From contig NZ_KI966369.1 of the NCBI RefSeq assembly GCF_000332075.2, positions 88,259-152,258 on the forward strand: a stretch of 64,000 nucleotides of DNA. The letters run 5' to 3'. The DNA is from Synechocystis sp. PCC 7509. GTDB lineage: Bacteria > Cyanobacteriota > Cyanobacteriia > Cyanobacteriales > Chroococcidiopsidaceae. Below are positions 35,149 through 44,359 of the stretch, one piece after another; within the stretch, counting starts at the first letter, position 1, and each line of letters opens with the position of its first letter. The position numbers and the translations under genes were made by a program. The notes under the pieces were generated by a model. That model was not told the origin of the DNA, ran no database searches, and saw only the letters and a program-made list of their open reading frames with translations.

Positions 35149-35928
35149 ATGACTGTTTGGCTTGCTGTTCAATGTCCTGATTGCCACTCTACTGATGTCT
35201 CTAAACATGGCAAATCTACCGAAGGCAAGAAGCGCTACGCCTGTAATAATTCTGAATGTCTGCGACGCACTTTTATCCTCGACAACAGTCATCCGGGACG
35301 AAAGCGAAGTGTCAAGCACCAAATTGTCGAGATGAGCATCAATGGTAGTGGAGTCAGAGATATTGCGCGGGTACTTCATGTCAGCCCCTCTACGGTGATT
35401 CGAGAATTAAAGAAAAAGAAGCCGCATTTGCAAGCAGTTAATCAGAAATTGTTAAAGACTATTCGACCAGAGCAGGTAGAAGTAGAAATCTACAAGGTCG
35501 AAGAAGAAAAGGAGCCAGAGCCAGGAATCAAATCATCTGAGTTAGACGAGATGTGGAGCTTTGTAGGCAATAAGAAAAATCCTCGATGGCTATGGCATGC
35601 GATAGACCGCAGTACAGGGAAAGTTCTAGCATATGTTTTCGGCAGACGAAAAGATGAAGTTTTTCTCAAGCTGAAAGAACTGTTAGAGCCGTTTGGTATC
35701 AAGAGATATTGTACGGATGGTTGGGGAGCTTATGAACGCAACTTGCCGGAAGACAAGCATGAAGTTGGGAAGAAAAACACTCAGAGGATTGAGCGTAAAC
35801 ATCTAAATCTGAGGACGAGGATTAAGCGATTAGCCAGGAAGACTATTTGTTTCTCTAAGTTAGAAGAGATGCATGATTTAGTAATTGGCTTATTCGTTAA
35901 CTGTTATGAGTTTGGTTTATCGATTTAG
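35149..35928 (+). CDS. IS1-family transposase
   Basis: 259 residues. An N-terminal zinc-finger-like region (VQCPDCHSTDVSKHGKS ... YACNNSECLRRTF) is followed by an HTH (GSGVRDIARVLHVSPSTVIREL). The catalytic part has SSELDEMWSFVGNKKNPRWLW, RYCTDGWGAY and NTQRIERKHLNLRTRIKRLARKT, as in IS1 InsAB-type proteins made as one frame. I could not define the terminal repeats with confidence. It lies 8 bp from the stop of the coiled-coil gene on the other strand. Confidence 0.9.
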   Translation: MTVWLAVQCPDCHSTDVSKHGKSTEGKKRYACNNSECLRRTFILDNSHPGRKRSVKHQIVEMSINGSGVRDIARVLHVSPSTVIRELKKKKPHLQAVNQKLLKTIRPEQVEVEIYKVEEEKEPEPGIKSSELDEMWSFVGNKKNPRWLWHAIDRSTGKVLAYVFGRRKDEVFLKLKELLEPFGIKRYCTDGWGAYERNLPEDKHEVGKKNTQRIERKHLNLRTRIKRLARKTICFSKLEEMHDLVIGLFVNCYEFGLSI

Positions 35929-35935
35929 AGCTAAG

Positions 35936-38488
35936 TCACAGATCGAGAACACCACCAATAATTGGAACCATGTCATCAGCTTGATATTGATAATAAAAAT
36001 TCAATAATAAGCTGCTTTTATCCTCATCAGTCATGTTTTCTTCATCAACATAAGAACCAGTACCAACTAGCTCTAGGTTGACGAACCCTGAGTATTTTTC
36101 TAAATCGTTAAAAGAATTTTTTCCATTCCCTGGATTTGCCAGAGCCAATTTTACCTGCCATACAGAATAAGGACTGAGCATCAATTGTCCATTATCTAGC
36201 TTTTCATAGGCTTCATTTTTAGTATAAGGATGCTCTTTCCTATCTTTCTTAAATCCGTACATCAACTCTAACTTATTATTAGAGTTTACGTCGATGTTGC
36301 TACCGAATTTATAAAATATGTTGTTGAATTTATAGTAAGAATCTGTTGAATGAGTCAGATAAACATTGAAATTGTCTAAACAGGAATTTAGTTCTTGCTG
36401 TTTCTTCGAGTTTAGATGTTTTATTCTGAGTTCAATTTTATTAAACTTAACAGCATAATAGTAAGAGCCTTGGACAGAAGATATAAGAGTTACCACCTCA
36501 CTTTCATACTTCTTATTGCTCCCTTCTTTGAATAATATATTAATTGCGTCAGCATATTGACTACCTTTCCAAGTAAAGAAAGGCGGGATTACTGAGTCGT
36601 TCAAACCAAAGCTAGTTTTCACAATTTTTGTATCCATTTCGGTGATTGTCGCATTATATATTTCTACCTTCTCTTTCAATGAGTCTATGATTTTGGTAAC
36701 ACTGGTAGCATTTTCGAGAATATCCTGTTTAGCATCAATATTCAACATGAAATTAAAATTGCTAAAAAATTTATCTGCAAAAGGAAATGCCCATTGTTTT
36801 ACAGCAGATATTAAAGTGCTATATCTTTCCAATATAGTATTTTGTAAAATAATTATCTTTAATTCATTAACTTCTGGGTAATCAACTGTTACTCCAGCAG
36901 AGTTTACATTTGCTATATAATCAACTAGCTGTGCTTGTTCTTGATAATTTTCGATGCGATCGTAAATACCTACTAAAGTAGCGATCGCATCGCTCATCTT
37001 TTCAAAAATATGTATAAAAGCTCCGTGAGTTTTAAACCCTGATGTCATTTCATCTAGTTGATGTTTTATATCTTTCAGATGTGCTTGTATTTGCCACTTT
37101 GAAACATCAAGTGCTATATGTGACTTGTTCTTAAGACTATTTTCTAAATTTGTTACATCTCCTTTCATATTTGTTATCGTTTCCTGAGAATAGGAATTTA
37201 CTATATCTTTAAAATCGTTTAATTTTTTGATACTTTCTTGATTTTTAAGAATTGCCTGGTTTATTTCGTCAATTGCAGATTCAGAATCTTTAATTGTATT
37301 ATAAATGTTGATTCCGGCATTAGCCACATTTATTAGTTTTTCAGCTTTATCTAACCATTTTTCAAATTTTGCGTGTTCAACAGTAGGGCTTGTATCGTCT
37401 TTGAGAGCTGTTTTTTCTTCCTTGATAGTGCTTCCTAATTCCTCATTTAATTGTTTTATTTTATTATTTAGGGCAAATACCTCCGCTTCGATCGGGAAAT
37501 ATAGCCCTGTATCATCACGCTTCGATAGCTGTTCAATTTCTAATTTGAGTTCCCCGCCTTTTATTTGAAGTTGTGCAATTTTGCCACTTAATCCTTTTGG
37601 GTGATCGGCCAGAATATCAGTGATTTCTTTTATTCTTTCTTTTGTAATTTTCTCTATTTCTTCTTTTGTTCCTTTAGAGTAATCTTTGCATCCTTTAATA
37701 AACGTTTTCGCTCCTTCTGGAATACTTGCGATAGGCAACTTGTTACCTTTGGAATCTTGTAATACGAATCCTTCCGTAGTGTTTGAGATTGAATCTAATA
37801 AGCCCGCAGCCACTGCTCCTTGCGGCCCAGCAAACGCAAAAAGTGAGGTTAATACTTTTAGTGAACCAAAAAATATTTTAAGGGGTAATTGTGCTTCTAA
37901 TTCTTCCTTCTTTTTAATGAGTTCTTCTTTGTTTTTTTCTCCATCTTTTTTCAACTCCTCAATTTCATTTATTAGTTTCTCAAAACTCCTATCTATTTCT
38001 TGATTATATTGTTCGATAGTCTCTTGCAATTGCTTAATAAAACTATTAGATTCTTGGATCTTTTGCTTGATTTGTGAATTGTATCCTTTTTTATAAAAAT
38101 CAATTTTTTCTATTTGCTGTTGTTTTGTAAGACTTTTTATGTTTGATTCTATTATTTTAATGAACCCCAATATATCTATTACTAAGTCACTTAAATTGTT
38201 AGATTTTAATTGGTTCAGCCTGCTTAAAATAGTGCTATGCACATAGTTAAGAATAACAATATCTCTATTCTCAAGATTATCTACTTTATTACCTTCAGAA
38301 AGTTTTTTGCCGTAATTTGCATAATTTTTTACCCTTTCTAGCAGCGCGTAATATTGTTTGATTATGCTTGGAGTTAACTTTCTATCCATACTTGATGGAT
38401 AATAAACTTCTTCTAAAGCCTTTAAGTCATCAATGAAAGCACCATAACCATAGCGAATATCTGAAGGTAAAGGAATATCGTTTGACAT
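35936..38488 (-). CDS. Large coiled-coil protein with a hydrophobic hairpin, pore-former-like
   Basis: 850 residues, strikingly Lys/Glu/Asn/Ile-rich and encoded by AT-rich DNA. Long predicted coiled coils span about residues 110-200 and 270-450. Between them lies one hydrophobic stretch at 203-232 (PLKIFFGSLKVLTSLFAFAG then AVAAGLLDSIS), a pattern seen in alpha-helical pore-forming toxins and membrane-deforming proteins. The C-terminal 300 residues look beta-rich and end LLLNFYYQYQADDMVP. GAGGAACAAAAA gives a clear ribosome binding site. It is the second gene of an operon, 82 bp after the GTPase gene. No family is recognised and the function is inferred only from architecture. Confidence 0.75.
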   Translation of the reverse strand: MSNDIPLPSDIRYGYGAFIDDLKALEEVYYPSSMDRKLTPSIIKQYYALLERVKNYANYGKKLSEGNKVDNLENRDIVILNYVHSTILSRLNQLKSNNLSDLVIDILGFIKIIESNIKSLTKQQQIEKIDFYKKGYNSQIKQKIQESNSFIKQLQETIEQYNQEIDRSFEKLINEIEELKKDGEKNKEELIKKKEELEAQLPLKIFFGSLKVLTSLFAFAGPQGAVAAGLLDSISNTTEGFVLQDSKGNKLPIASIPEGAKTFIKGCKDYSKGTKEEIEKITKERIKEITDILADHPKGLSGKIAQLQIKGGELKLEIEQLSKRDDTGLYFPIEAEVFALNNKIKQLNEELGSTIKEEKTALKDDTSPTVEHAKFEKWLDKAEKLINVANAGINIYNTIKDSESAIDEINQAILKNQESIKKLNDFKDIVNSYSQETITNMKGDVTNLENSLKNKSHIALDVSKWQIQAHLKDIKHQLDEMTSGFKTHGAFIHIFEKMSDAIATLVGIYDRIENYQEQAQLVDYIANVNSAGVTVDYPEVNELKIIILQNTILERYSTLISAVKQWAFPFADKFFSNFNFMLNIDAKQDILENATSVTKIIDSLKEKVEIYNATITEMDTKIVKTSFGLNDSVIPPFFTWKGSQYADAINILFKEGSNKKYESEVVTLISSVQGSYYYAVKFNKIELRIKHLNSKKQQELNSCLDNFNVYLTHSTDSYYKFNNIFYKFGSNIDVNSNNKLELMYGFKKDRKEHPYTKNEAYEKLDNGQLMLSPYSVWQVKLALANPGNGKNSFNDLEKYSGFVNLELVGTGSYVDEENMTDEDKSSLLLNFYYQYQADDMVPIIGGVLDL

Positions 38489-38570
38489 TTTTTGTTCCTC
38501 TATAAAATTTATAATTTCAAAAATTCATTACAGCTTAATGAAAGCTATTAACTTCAGGCAAATTAATTAC

Positions 38571-41243
38571 TCAGTGAGTATCTAACCTTCCTTGGATTTC
38601 ACTTAACGCTTTTAACAATTCTTCGGTGTTATGTTTAAGAAATTTATTGCCTATATTTTCAGCCATAAATTTTCTATATTCAATAAATGGTTTATACCAA
38701 ATCATTTCGATTTTTTGTTCTTGATCTGGCTCTTTTGACCCTGGACTTAAAAGAGAAATTCCATTGTTTGCTCTTCCTTTATCACCACTCATGCGACTAT
38801 CTTCCAAACCACAGGTTGAACTTCCCCTCGATCTGTTATTGGTACTCACATAAAAAGTAGTATAGGCATCTTGTCCATGTTTTCCTCCAATACCCCCATT
38901 ACCAGGATTACCATCTTGACCATTTTCTCCATCTTCGCTAACAGCAGAAATGCCTTGGTTTTTTGTATTGAATATCTCAAAAATTCCTCGTTTTCCCCCT
39001 AAACCACCTAAACCACCTGCACCGCCGTTACCTCCGACTTGTCCATTTAGACCTTCATTCTTATAGTCTTGATACTCATAATCGGTGATGCTACCCCATC
39101 CAGAGGTAGTTTTTTTTCTTGGAACTCCATATGGATGCCCGACAATGGGTTTGTATTTATCCGGGCTTTCATAACTTAAAGTATGAATTGAGTTCTTGTA
39201 AGCATCTGCATCAGTTTCACTGCGACCATCATGCCCATTCCCACCATTTTGTCCTAAACCTCCTTTGCCTCCAATGGCGCTAATTGTTAAGGCGGAGGAA
39301 TTATAAAATGTGTTACCTACACCAAGAAAATTTCCAGCACTGTGACCTGGCTTACCAGGAAGACCATCAGCGCCCTTTTGTCCATCAGTCGCACCATCGG
39401 TAGCTTTTGGCAAATCGTGAGCCTGACCATCTAATCCGTCGAGCGTAATTGTATTTGACCCAAACATATACCACTCTGGGGCAATAATACTTACATTTTT
39501 ACCGGGTAGGTCTAAACTCTTATCATCTAGAATTAATGCCTTACTTGAGTAAATACACAAAGATTCGGTGTTTTTACCCTTAATAAAATCTAGGACTTCA
39601 CTCAATTTTACTATACGACCAACGATGATTCTCCTATCACCAATATCTTTAGATTCTGGAGATTTTAGTAGATAATCCAGCAATTTATTGATTTGTGACT
39701 TCTGAGCTTCAGTAAAATTACCAAAATCCCTTACTATTGTGGAAATCAAATCTTCATTATTTCTGTTATTTTTTAATTGATCTAAACTCTTAATTACATT
39801 TTCATCATTCAATTGTATATTCACTAAGTTAATAAGTATTTGATTAAATTCTTCTTCCCTAACCAAAAAATTAAGGAGAGAATCTAAAGCTTGATAGTAA
39901 GTATATTTATCAATTTGCTCGCTTAAATGCCCTAAAAAATTAAGAAATTCATTGTTTGCTAAGAATCCTTTAAATTTGGCTTGAGTTATCCCAATTCTAA
40001 ATTTATTTACTTTCTGTCTTACACCTTCTAAAAATAAGATGGGATCGCTAAAATTAAATTGATCTTTATTCCAATTCCGATTATCAAGTATTTCTTTTAA
40101 CTGATAAATATCTGCGCTACTATTGACCTTACTTGAATAATGCTTTTCTATTTGTTCAAAAATAGCACCCATATCAAAAGCCATTTTTGTTCTTAACTCT
40201 TTTGCAATGCCCACACTATCTAACTGGGCATTTGAAGTAATGCTGTAACCAAAATCAATATTATTTTTACTGAGATATAAAGTATTTGTTATGGCTTCTT
40301 GGATAGATTTTTGTTCATTTTCAAAAATTTTCCCTAATCCTGGTATTGTCAAATATTTTAAAGTTCCTTCCCCTGAAGGTTTGCGAAAAATTTTGATATG
40401 TTTGTGACTGATTATTGATTTAAGAAACGAAGGCTCATTCGGGTTTTCATTTATAAAGCTGTTTAAAGTACCCAAGATTTCGGCTGTAATTTCATCGTCT
40501 GTTTTGGAAACGTAAGCGTTGTTATCTATTTTTACACCATTATCAACTTTAGTAACAATTATATTTATCCCATTATCAAAATCATTAATATTACGGATAA
40601 AACTTGACAAATTTTTTATTAAAGAACGAAGTCCTTCAGCCCTTGCATCAATATCAGAGTAAGCTATAGTGACTAAAATTTTTACATTATTAATATAATC
40701 AGAAACTTTTTTCATGAATATAGCTTTTGCTATTTCTTCAACTATGCCTCTGGTATCTCCAAATCCTGGCATATCACAATATATTGTTCCTAAAATATCT
40801 TTGAATTGCGGAAAAAATGTTTTAGATTCTAACCCGTGTCCTATCTCTATATCACTTGTTGTATTGTTGTCTATTATTAATTTGCCATTTATCGTCTTTG
40901 CAACTAAATCATCTCCTGCAAGATAACTTATCAACGTACTTTTACCAGTACCAGAATTTCCAACTACAAAAACCAATTGCTTGTACTTGGGTTCAAATAT
41001 ATCTTTTTGGTTAAATTCCTCTATGTAACTAGAGATTTTCTTGATGATTTCCTTAGATGAATTTTCAAGTACTTCATTTGCTGATACAGATCCGCGAACA
41101 TAAAAGGCAAGTGGGGCAATCAAAGGCTGCTGAATACTAGGCGGAGATTGAATATTGAAATTGGTAGGCACAATACTTGATTCATTGGGTAGCCATTTCT
41201 TATACCCTTCACAATGAAAATCATTGGCGCTTTCCTTTTTCAT
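38571..41243 (-). CDS. P-loop GTPase with glycine-rich collagen-like region
   Basis: 890 residues. A GTPase domain occupies about 85-300: P-loop GNSGTGKST (about 95-103), switch/G3 DMPGFGDTRG (about 157-166) and G4 TKVD (about 231-234), in an AIG1/septin/dynamin-like order. A long helical region follows (about 330-600). The glycine-rich part (about 610-820) has collagen-like GxxGxxG tracts (GADGLPGKPG, GGNGGAGGLGGLGG, GENGQDGNPGNGG) broken by two inserts. The helical tail is about 840-890. The ATG at 41243 follows AGGAG and is preferred to an upstream TTG at 41279. It is the first gene of the pair with the coiled-coil protein. The function is unknown; a GTP-driven membrane or assembly role is an inference. 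Confidence 0.78.
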   Translation of the reverse strand: MKKESANDFHCEGYKKWLPNESSIVPTNFNIQSPPSIQQPLIAPLAFYVRGSVSANEVLENSSKEIIKKISSYIEEFNQKDIFEPKYKQLVFVVGNSGTGKSTLISYLAGDDLVAKTINGKLIIDNNTTSDIEIGHGLESKTFFPQFKDILGTIYCDMPGFGDTRGIVEEIAKAIFMKKVSDYINNVKILVTIAYSDIDARAEGLRSLIKNLSSFIRNINDFDNGINIIVTKVDNGVKIDNNAYVSKTDDEITAEILGTLNSFINENPNEPSFLKSIISHKHIKIFRKPSGEGTLKYLTIPGLGKIFENEQKSIQEAITNTLYLSKNNIDFGYSITSNAQLDSVGIAKELRTKMAFDMGAIFEQIEKHYSSKVNSSADIYQLKEILDNRNWNKDQFNFSDPILFLEGVRQKVNKFRIGITQAKFKGFLANNEFLNFLGHLSEQIDKYTYYQALDSLLNFLVREEEFNQILINLVNIQLNDENVIKSLDQLKNNRNNEDLISTIVRDFGNFTEAQKSQINKLLDYLLKSPESKDIGDRRIIVGRIVKLSEVLDFIKGKNTESLCIYSSKALILDDKSLDLPGKNVSIIAPEWYMFGSNTITLDGLDGQAHDLPKATDGATDGQKGADGLPGKPGHSAGNFLGVGNTFYNSSALTISAIGGKGGLGQNGGNGHDGRSETDADAYKNSIHTLSYESPDKYKPIVGHPYGVPRKKTTSGWGSITDYEYQDYKNEGLNGQVGGNGGAGGLGGLGGKRGIFEIFNTKNQGISAVSEDGENGQDGNPGNGGIGGKHGQDAYTTFYVSTNNRSRGSSTCGLEDSRMSGDKGRANNGISLLSPGSKEPDQEQKIEMIWYKPFIEYRKFMAENIGNKFLKHNTEELLKALSEIQGRLDTH

Positions 41244-41702
41244 AAAGAATTTATACTCCTGTCTTAAAAAAACTCTCAAAAATTAAAAATGACTTCTGTT
41301 TAATATCTGTTGTACAAATACGTTTAATTCAAGTATGGCTCTGTTGGGAAACATCCTATTGTTGAAGTCTTCTTATATCCTCTTCATAAATTCACTCTTC
41401 ATTGTACATCTAAGCTTAGAAAGACTAATGGTGAAGTTAAGCTAACTGTACAAAACGATACAATGAATCAGTCTGGAGAAGTTACAATTGTATTACCATT
41501 TCGTTCCAGCAGTAAGCAGGCTCTTACGCTGTCAATGTCAAAGCTTCTCCACAAAATCAACTGAATTGAGATCGATTTTTGGCTGTGAATCAGATAAGTG
41601 CGGTTATTTATCAAAGATTATAAGATTTAGCTGAAACTTTAGAGATTGAGTATTGGCAGCGAATCTAACAAGGTTTAGATATTGTTCTCCGATTTGACTA
41701 AA
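41244..41702. other. Region upstream of the GTPase operon
   Basis: About 460 bp. It should contain the operon promoter. A plus-strand open frame from about 41328 to 41568 (VGKHPIVEVFLYPLHKFTLH ... SGEVTIVLPFRSSSKQALTL) has no good start and may be a gene relic. I cannot identify it. Confidence 0.4.
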
Positions 41703-41729
41703 GGCGATCGCACATACGGCGTATGCAAT

Positions 41730-42648
41730 AGACCTCTTGCAAAAGTCACCTTTAAAGTTGACTGACATTTAAGTAAAGCTCATAATTGTATATAGAAGCT
41801 ATTAAATTAAACCTTAATCCAAATCGTTTCCTTCTATTTCTATATCGCCCTTGTAAAATCCTAAATCTTTTTAAATGAGCAAAAATATTTTCAATAATTA
41901 TTCTTTCTTTCGCTAACTCTCTATTCTCTTTTCTCTCAGCTACAGAAAACTTACTTTTTCTTGGTTTCTTTTTGGGTGTTTGACTGAAATGATGATGCTT
42001 TTTAATTCCTTGATATCCCTTGTCTGCTAAACATTTAACCTCTTTCTTGATCCTTACCCTACTCCTTTTATATAGTTAAAAGTCATGTTCAGAACCCTTT
42101 CCATACGTCGTACATAGGATTTGCCCATCCTTTTGGTTGATAATTACTTGAGCTTTCAATGTATGTCTTTTCTTTTTGCCACTGTAATATTTTTTTTGTT
42201 TTTTTTAGGTCTTTCTATCGGAGTTTCCCTCACATCTATTACTACCGTCTCTAGCGGGTAATCTTCTTGAATTAATCTTTTTTTTCCTGGTAATCTTAGT
42301 TCCGGTGCTTGAATTAAAATATCTTCAACTTTTTTGATAATTCGATAAGCTGTAGACTCATTAATTCCCCAAGTTGCTCCTAGATGAAAATAAGTTCTGT
42401 ATTCTCGCAAGTATTCCAAAGTCATTAATACTTGGTCTTCTACTTTTAATTTTGGCGGTCTGCCTGTTATCTTGCGTGAGCAATATACTTTTTTAACTAT
42501 TGCCACCATTTGGTTAAATGTCTCATAATGCACTCCAGATAATCGTTTGAATTCTTCAGGAGTCAGCTTTTTTACTTGTTTATAAGTCATTATTGTCTCT
42601 ATCTCATCTTTTTCTCCCAATTCTAACACTTACTTTTGCAAGAGGTCT
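41730..42648 (-). mobile_element. IS5-family element with 3-bp target duplication
   Basis: 919 bp with inverted ends AGACCTCTTGCAAAAGT and ACTTTTGCAAGAGGTCT. AAT is duplicated at 41727-41729 and 42649-42651. It is inserted in repeat R3. The type differs from the IS5 element at 7311. Confidence 0.88.
41752..42629 (-). pseudogene. IS5-family transposase with poly-A frame change and a stop
   Basis: The first frame (from a GTG at 42629) has the HTH (GRPPKLKVEDQVLMTLEYLREYRTYFHLG) and TVVIDVRETPIERPKKNKKN. At the two A8 runs near 42190-42210 the reading must change frame to continue as YYSGKKKRHTLKAQVIINQ, the first-Asp region of such DDE proteins. A TAA then interrupts SEHDF*LYKRSRVRIKKE near 42075, and the frame continues to NYELYLNVSQL. 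The poly-A shift may be programmed; the stop makes this copy inactive. Confidence 0.75.
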
Positions 42649-42754
42649 AATAGATTCGCCGCCTTGCGTTTAGCCGCCTTTCCCCGACGATCGTACCGCG
42701 CGGTAGTCACGGGACTAGCACGATCGCAAGCTTTTTAATTTCGATTGGATGTCC

Positions 42755-43690
42755 CTAAGAATCCAAATACAAACTAGAGCTATCAGTTGGTCGCGCATGG
42801 AGATAGCGCCCTGTAGTGGCAATATTTGCATGACCTAAAGTCTCCTTGACTAGGTGAACCGGAGCGCCGCGATCCATTGCATGGCTTGCATGAGCATGAC
42901 GCAGCCAGTGCGGTGATACATTTTCAGCTATAGCCTCCTCTAACCCTGGTACTCTTTTTGCCGCAGCTTTGACGATGCGATTGACCTGCATCTCTTTCAA
43001 ATGCCCCTTTTTCTTGCGGCTAGTAAACACTGGTTCACCAATTGCCGCATCTCCCCGTATTGATTGCAATTCCTGCCAAAGTGACGCAGGCAGCTTAATT
43101 GCCCGTGTTTTACCACCTTTACCGTAGACCAACACCTGTCCCCCGACATCCCTTGGTTGCAGCGAGAACCACTGCAATTGCGTCACCTCTGACACCCTTA
43201 GCCCTGCAATATACAGTAGCTTCAGTAACGCTCGGTTGCGCTTATTCTGTTCTAAACCAATCATCGTTTGTACCACCCATTCTGGTAAAATCCGTTCTGC
43301 CAAGGAATCCTTCACCTTGGGCAGAGTTACCGCTCCGGCGGGGTTAGCTTTCAGCAACCCCGTTTTTTGATGAGCGAAAGTAAACAGAGATTTAATTGCC
43401 GCGATCGCCCTAGCAACAGAAGAAACAGCCAGGGAGCTTTGATGCAGTGCAGTGGAATAGCCCTGAATATCAGCTAAGGTTATCGAATCAATGGGTTTAT
43501 TTACAACCCCCAGAAACTTTAATGCTTCGCGGCGATAGTAACGCTGAGTATGGGGTGACTTGCCGTGCAGCCAAAGGTCAAGCAACCCCTCCGTAGGAGT
43601 AATTGACGCACTGGAATGAGCGATCGCGTTATTGGGGGTTAAAAAGGAGTGATCGGACATGAAAGAGTGATTACGCGCATACTCCCTCAT
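42755..43690 (-). CDS. Tyrosine-type recombinase (XerC/D-like)
   Basis: 311 residues. The core-binding domain contains LLDLWLHGKSPHTQRYYRREALKFL. The catalytic domain has LLYIAGLRVSEVTQL (Arg I), VYGKGGKTRAIKLP (Lys beta-turn), PHWLRHAHASHAMDRG (HxxR) and LGHANIATTGRYLHARP (His and nucleophilic Tyr). An alternative start is the ATG at 43660 (MSDHSFLTPNN). Its 3' side carries repeat R3, and a decayed paralogue at 30492 has R2 in the same position. It diverges from the Uma2 operon. Confidence 0.92.
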   Translation of the reverse strand: MREYARNHSFMSDHSFLTPNNAIAHSSASITPTEGLLDLWLHGKSPHTQRYYRREALKFLGVVNKPIDSITLADIQGYSTALHQSSLAVSSVARAIAAIKSLFTFAHQKTGLLKANPAGAVTLPKVKDSLAERILPEWVVQTMIGLEQNKRNRALLKLLYIAGLRVSEVTQLQWFSLQPRDVGGQVLVYGKGGKTRAIKLPASLWQELQSIRGDAAIGEPVFTSRKKKGHLKEMQVNRIVKAAAKRVPGLEEAIAENVSPHWLRHAHASHAMDRGAPVHLVKETLGHANIATTGRYLHARPTDSSSLYLDS

Positions 43691-43717
43691 TCAATCATAC
43701 TTCTAAAGCACCTTTTG

Positions 43718-43738
43718 ACTCTAGCGAAACTCTAGCGA
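43718..43738. promoter_or_regulatory. Tandem direct repeat between divergent genes
   Basis: ACTCTAGCGA occurs twice with 11-bp periodicity (43718-43727 and 43729-43738). It lies between the recombinase start and the Uma2 gene. One helical turn of spacing suits a protein-binding operator, but this is inference. Confidence 0.35.
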
Positions 43739-43786
43739 CATAGATTGGGGTACAATGAAGAACAATTGCTTTTTTGGATTGCCTGT

Positions 43787-44359
43787 ATGAGTTCCAGCAA
43801 AACTAAATTCAGCTTGCAAGAATTTTTAACTATGCCCGAAAGCGGCGATCGCACCGAACTTATCGATGGAGAAATTATTACTAAAGTGTCCCCTACAAGT
43901 CCTCATAGTCGCGCTCAAAAACGCTTGCTTCGGCGGCTCGATGATTGGTGCGAACAGACCAATCTTGGCGAGGTCAATCCAGAGTGGACTGTTACCCTAA
44001 AGCGTAACTCTGTTGATTGGGCCCCCGTTCCTGACCTCACTTATATTTCTACGAGTCGAATTCCAGCCGATTGGGATGGACAGGGACCATGCCCAGGTAT
44101 TCCTGAGCTAGTCATCGAAATTATCTCCCCTGGTCAGTCTTTTGGCGGCATGACAGGTAAAGCAACAGATTATTTACTTGCTGGCGTAAACAGGATATGG
44201 GTTGTAGATAATCAAGCACAGTCAGTGACAGTTTTCGGTGGCAGTGATTTTCCTCAAACTTTTTGGATTAACGATACACTTTCTGATGTACTGCTGCCAG
44301 AACTTGCGATCGCTCTAACAGATATTTTTGCACCGAGACGACTTCCTAATGCCGAATAA
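43787..44359 (+). CDS. Uma2-family (DUF820) endonuclease-fold protein
   Basis: 190 residues of the Uma2/DUF820 family, abundant in cyanobacteria. FSLQEFLTMPESGDRTELIDGEI, VPDLTYIS and GIPELVIEIISPGQS carry the acidic residues of the PD-(D/E)XK-like core, followed by KATDYLLAGVNRIWVVD. I choose ATG 43787; a TTG at 43745 would add 14 residues. It is first in a four-gene chain, overlapping the next gene by 11 bp. The role of the family in the cell is not established. Confidence 0.88.
   Translation: MSSSKTKFSLQEFLTMPESGDRTELIDGEIITKVSPTSPHSRAQKRLLRRLDDWCEQTNLGEVNPEWTVTLKRNSVDWAPVPDLTYISTSRIPADWDGQGPCPGIPELVIEIISPGQSFGGMTGKATDYLLAGVNRIWVVDNQAQSVTVFGGSDFPQTFWINDTLSDVLLPELAIALTDIFAPRRLPNAE

Larger units (their letters stand above)
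41703..42727. repeat. Dispersed ~100-bp repeat, copy R3, interrupted by an IS
   Basis: The left part is 41703-41729 (GCGATCGCACATACGGCGTA) and the right part 42649-42727. Removing the IS and one AAT restores TATGCAATAGATTCGCC, as in R1 and R2. The right part contains the palindrome TACCGCGCGGTA (42694-42705) and outer arms CGATCGT (42688-42694) and ACGATCG (42720-42726). The stop of the intact recombinase gene is 28 bp further on. Confidence 0.72.

Noticed and set aside
37686-38003. Open frames antisense to the coiled-coil gene
   Set aside because: They are low-complexity reverse readings of Lys/Glu-rich codons with no independent start signals.
43718-43738. Tandem ACTCTAGCGA as a plasmid iteron origin
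   Set aside because: Only two copies, no replication initiator gene beside them, and no AT-rich unwinding region. A local operator is more likely.
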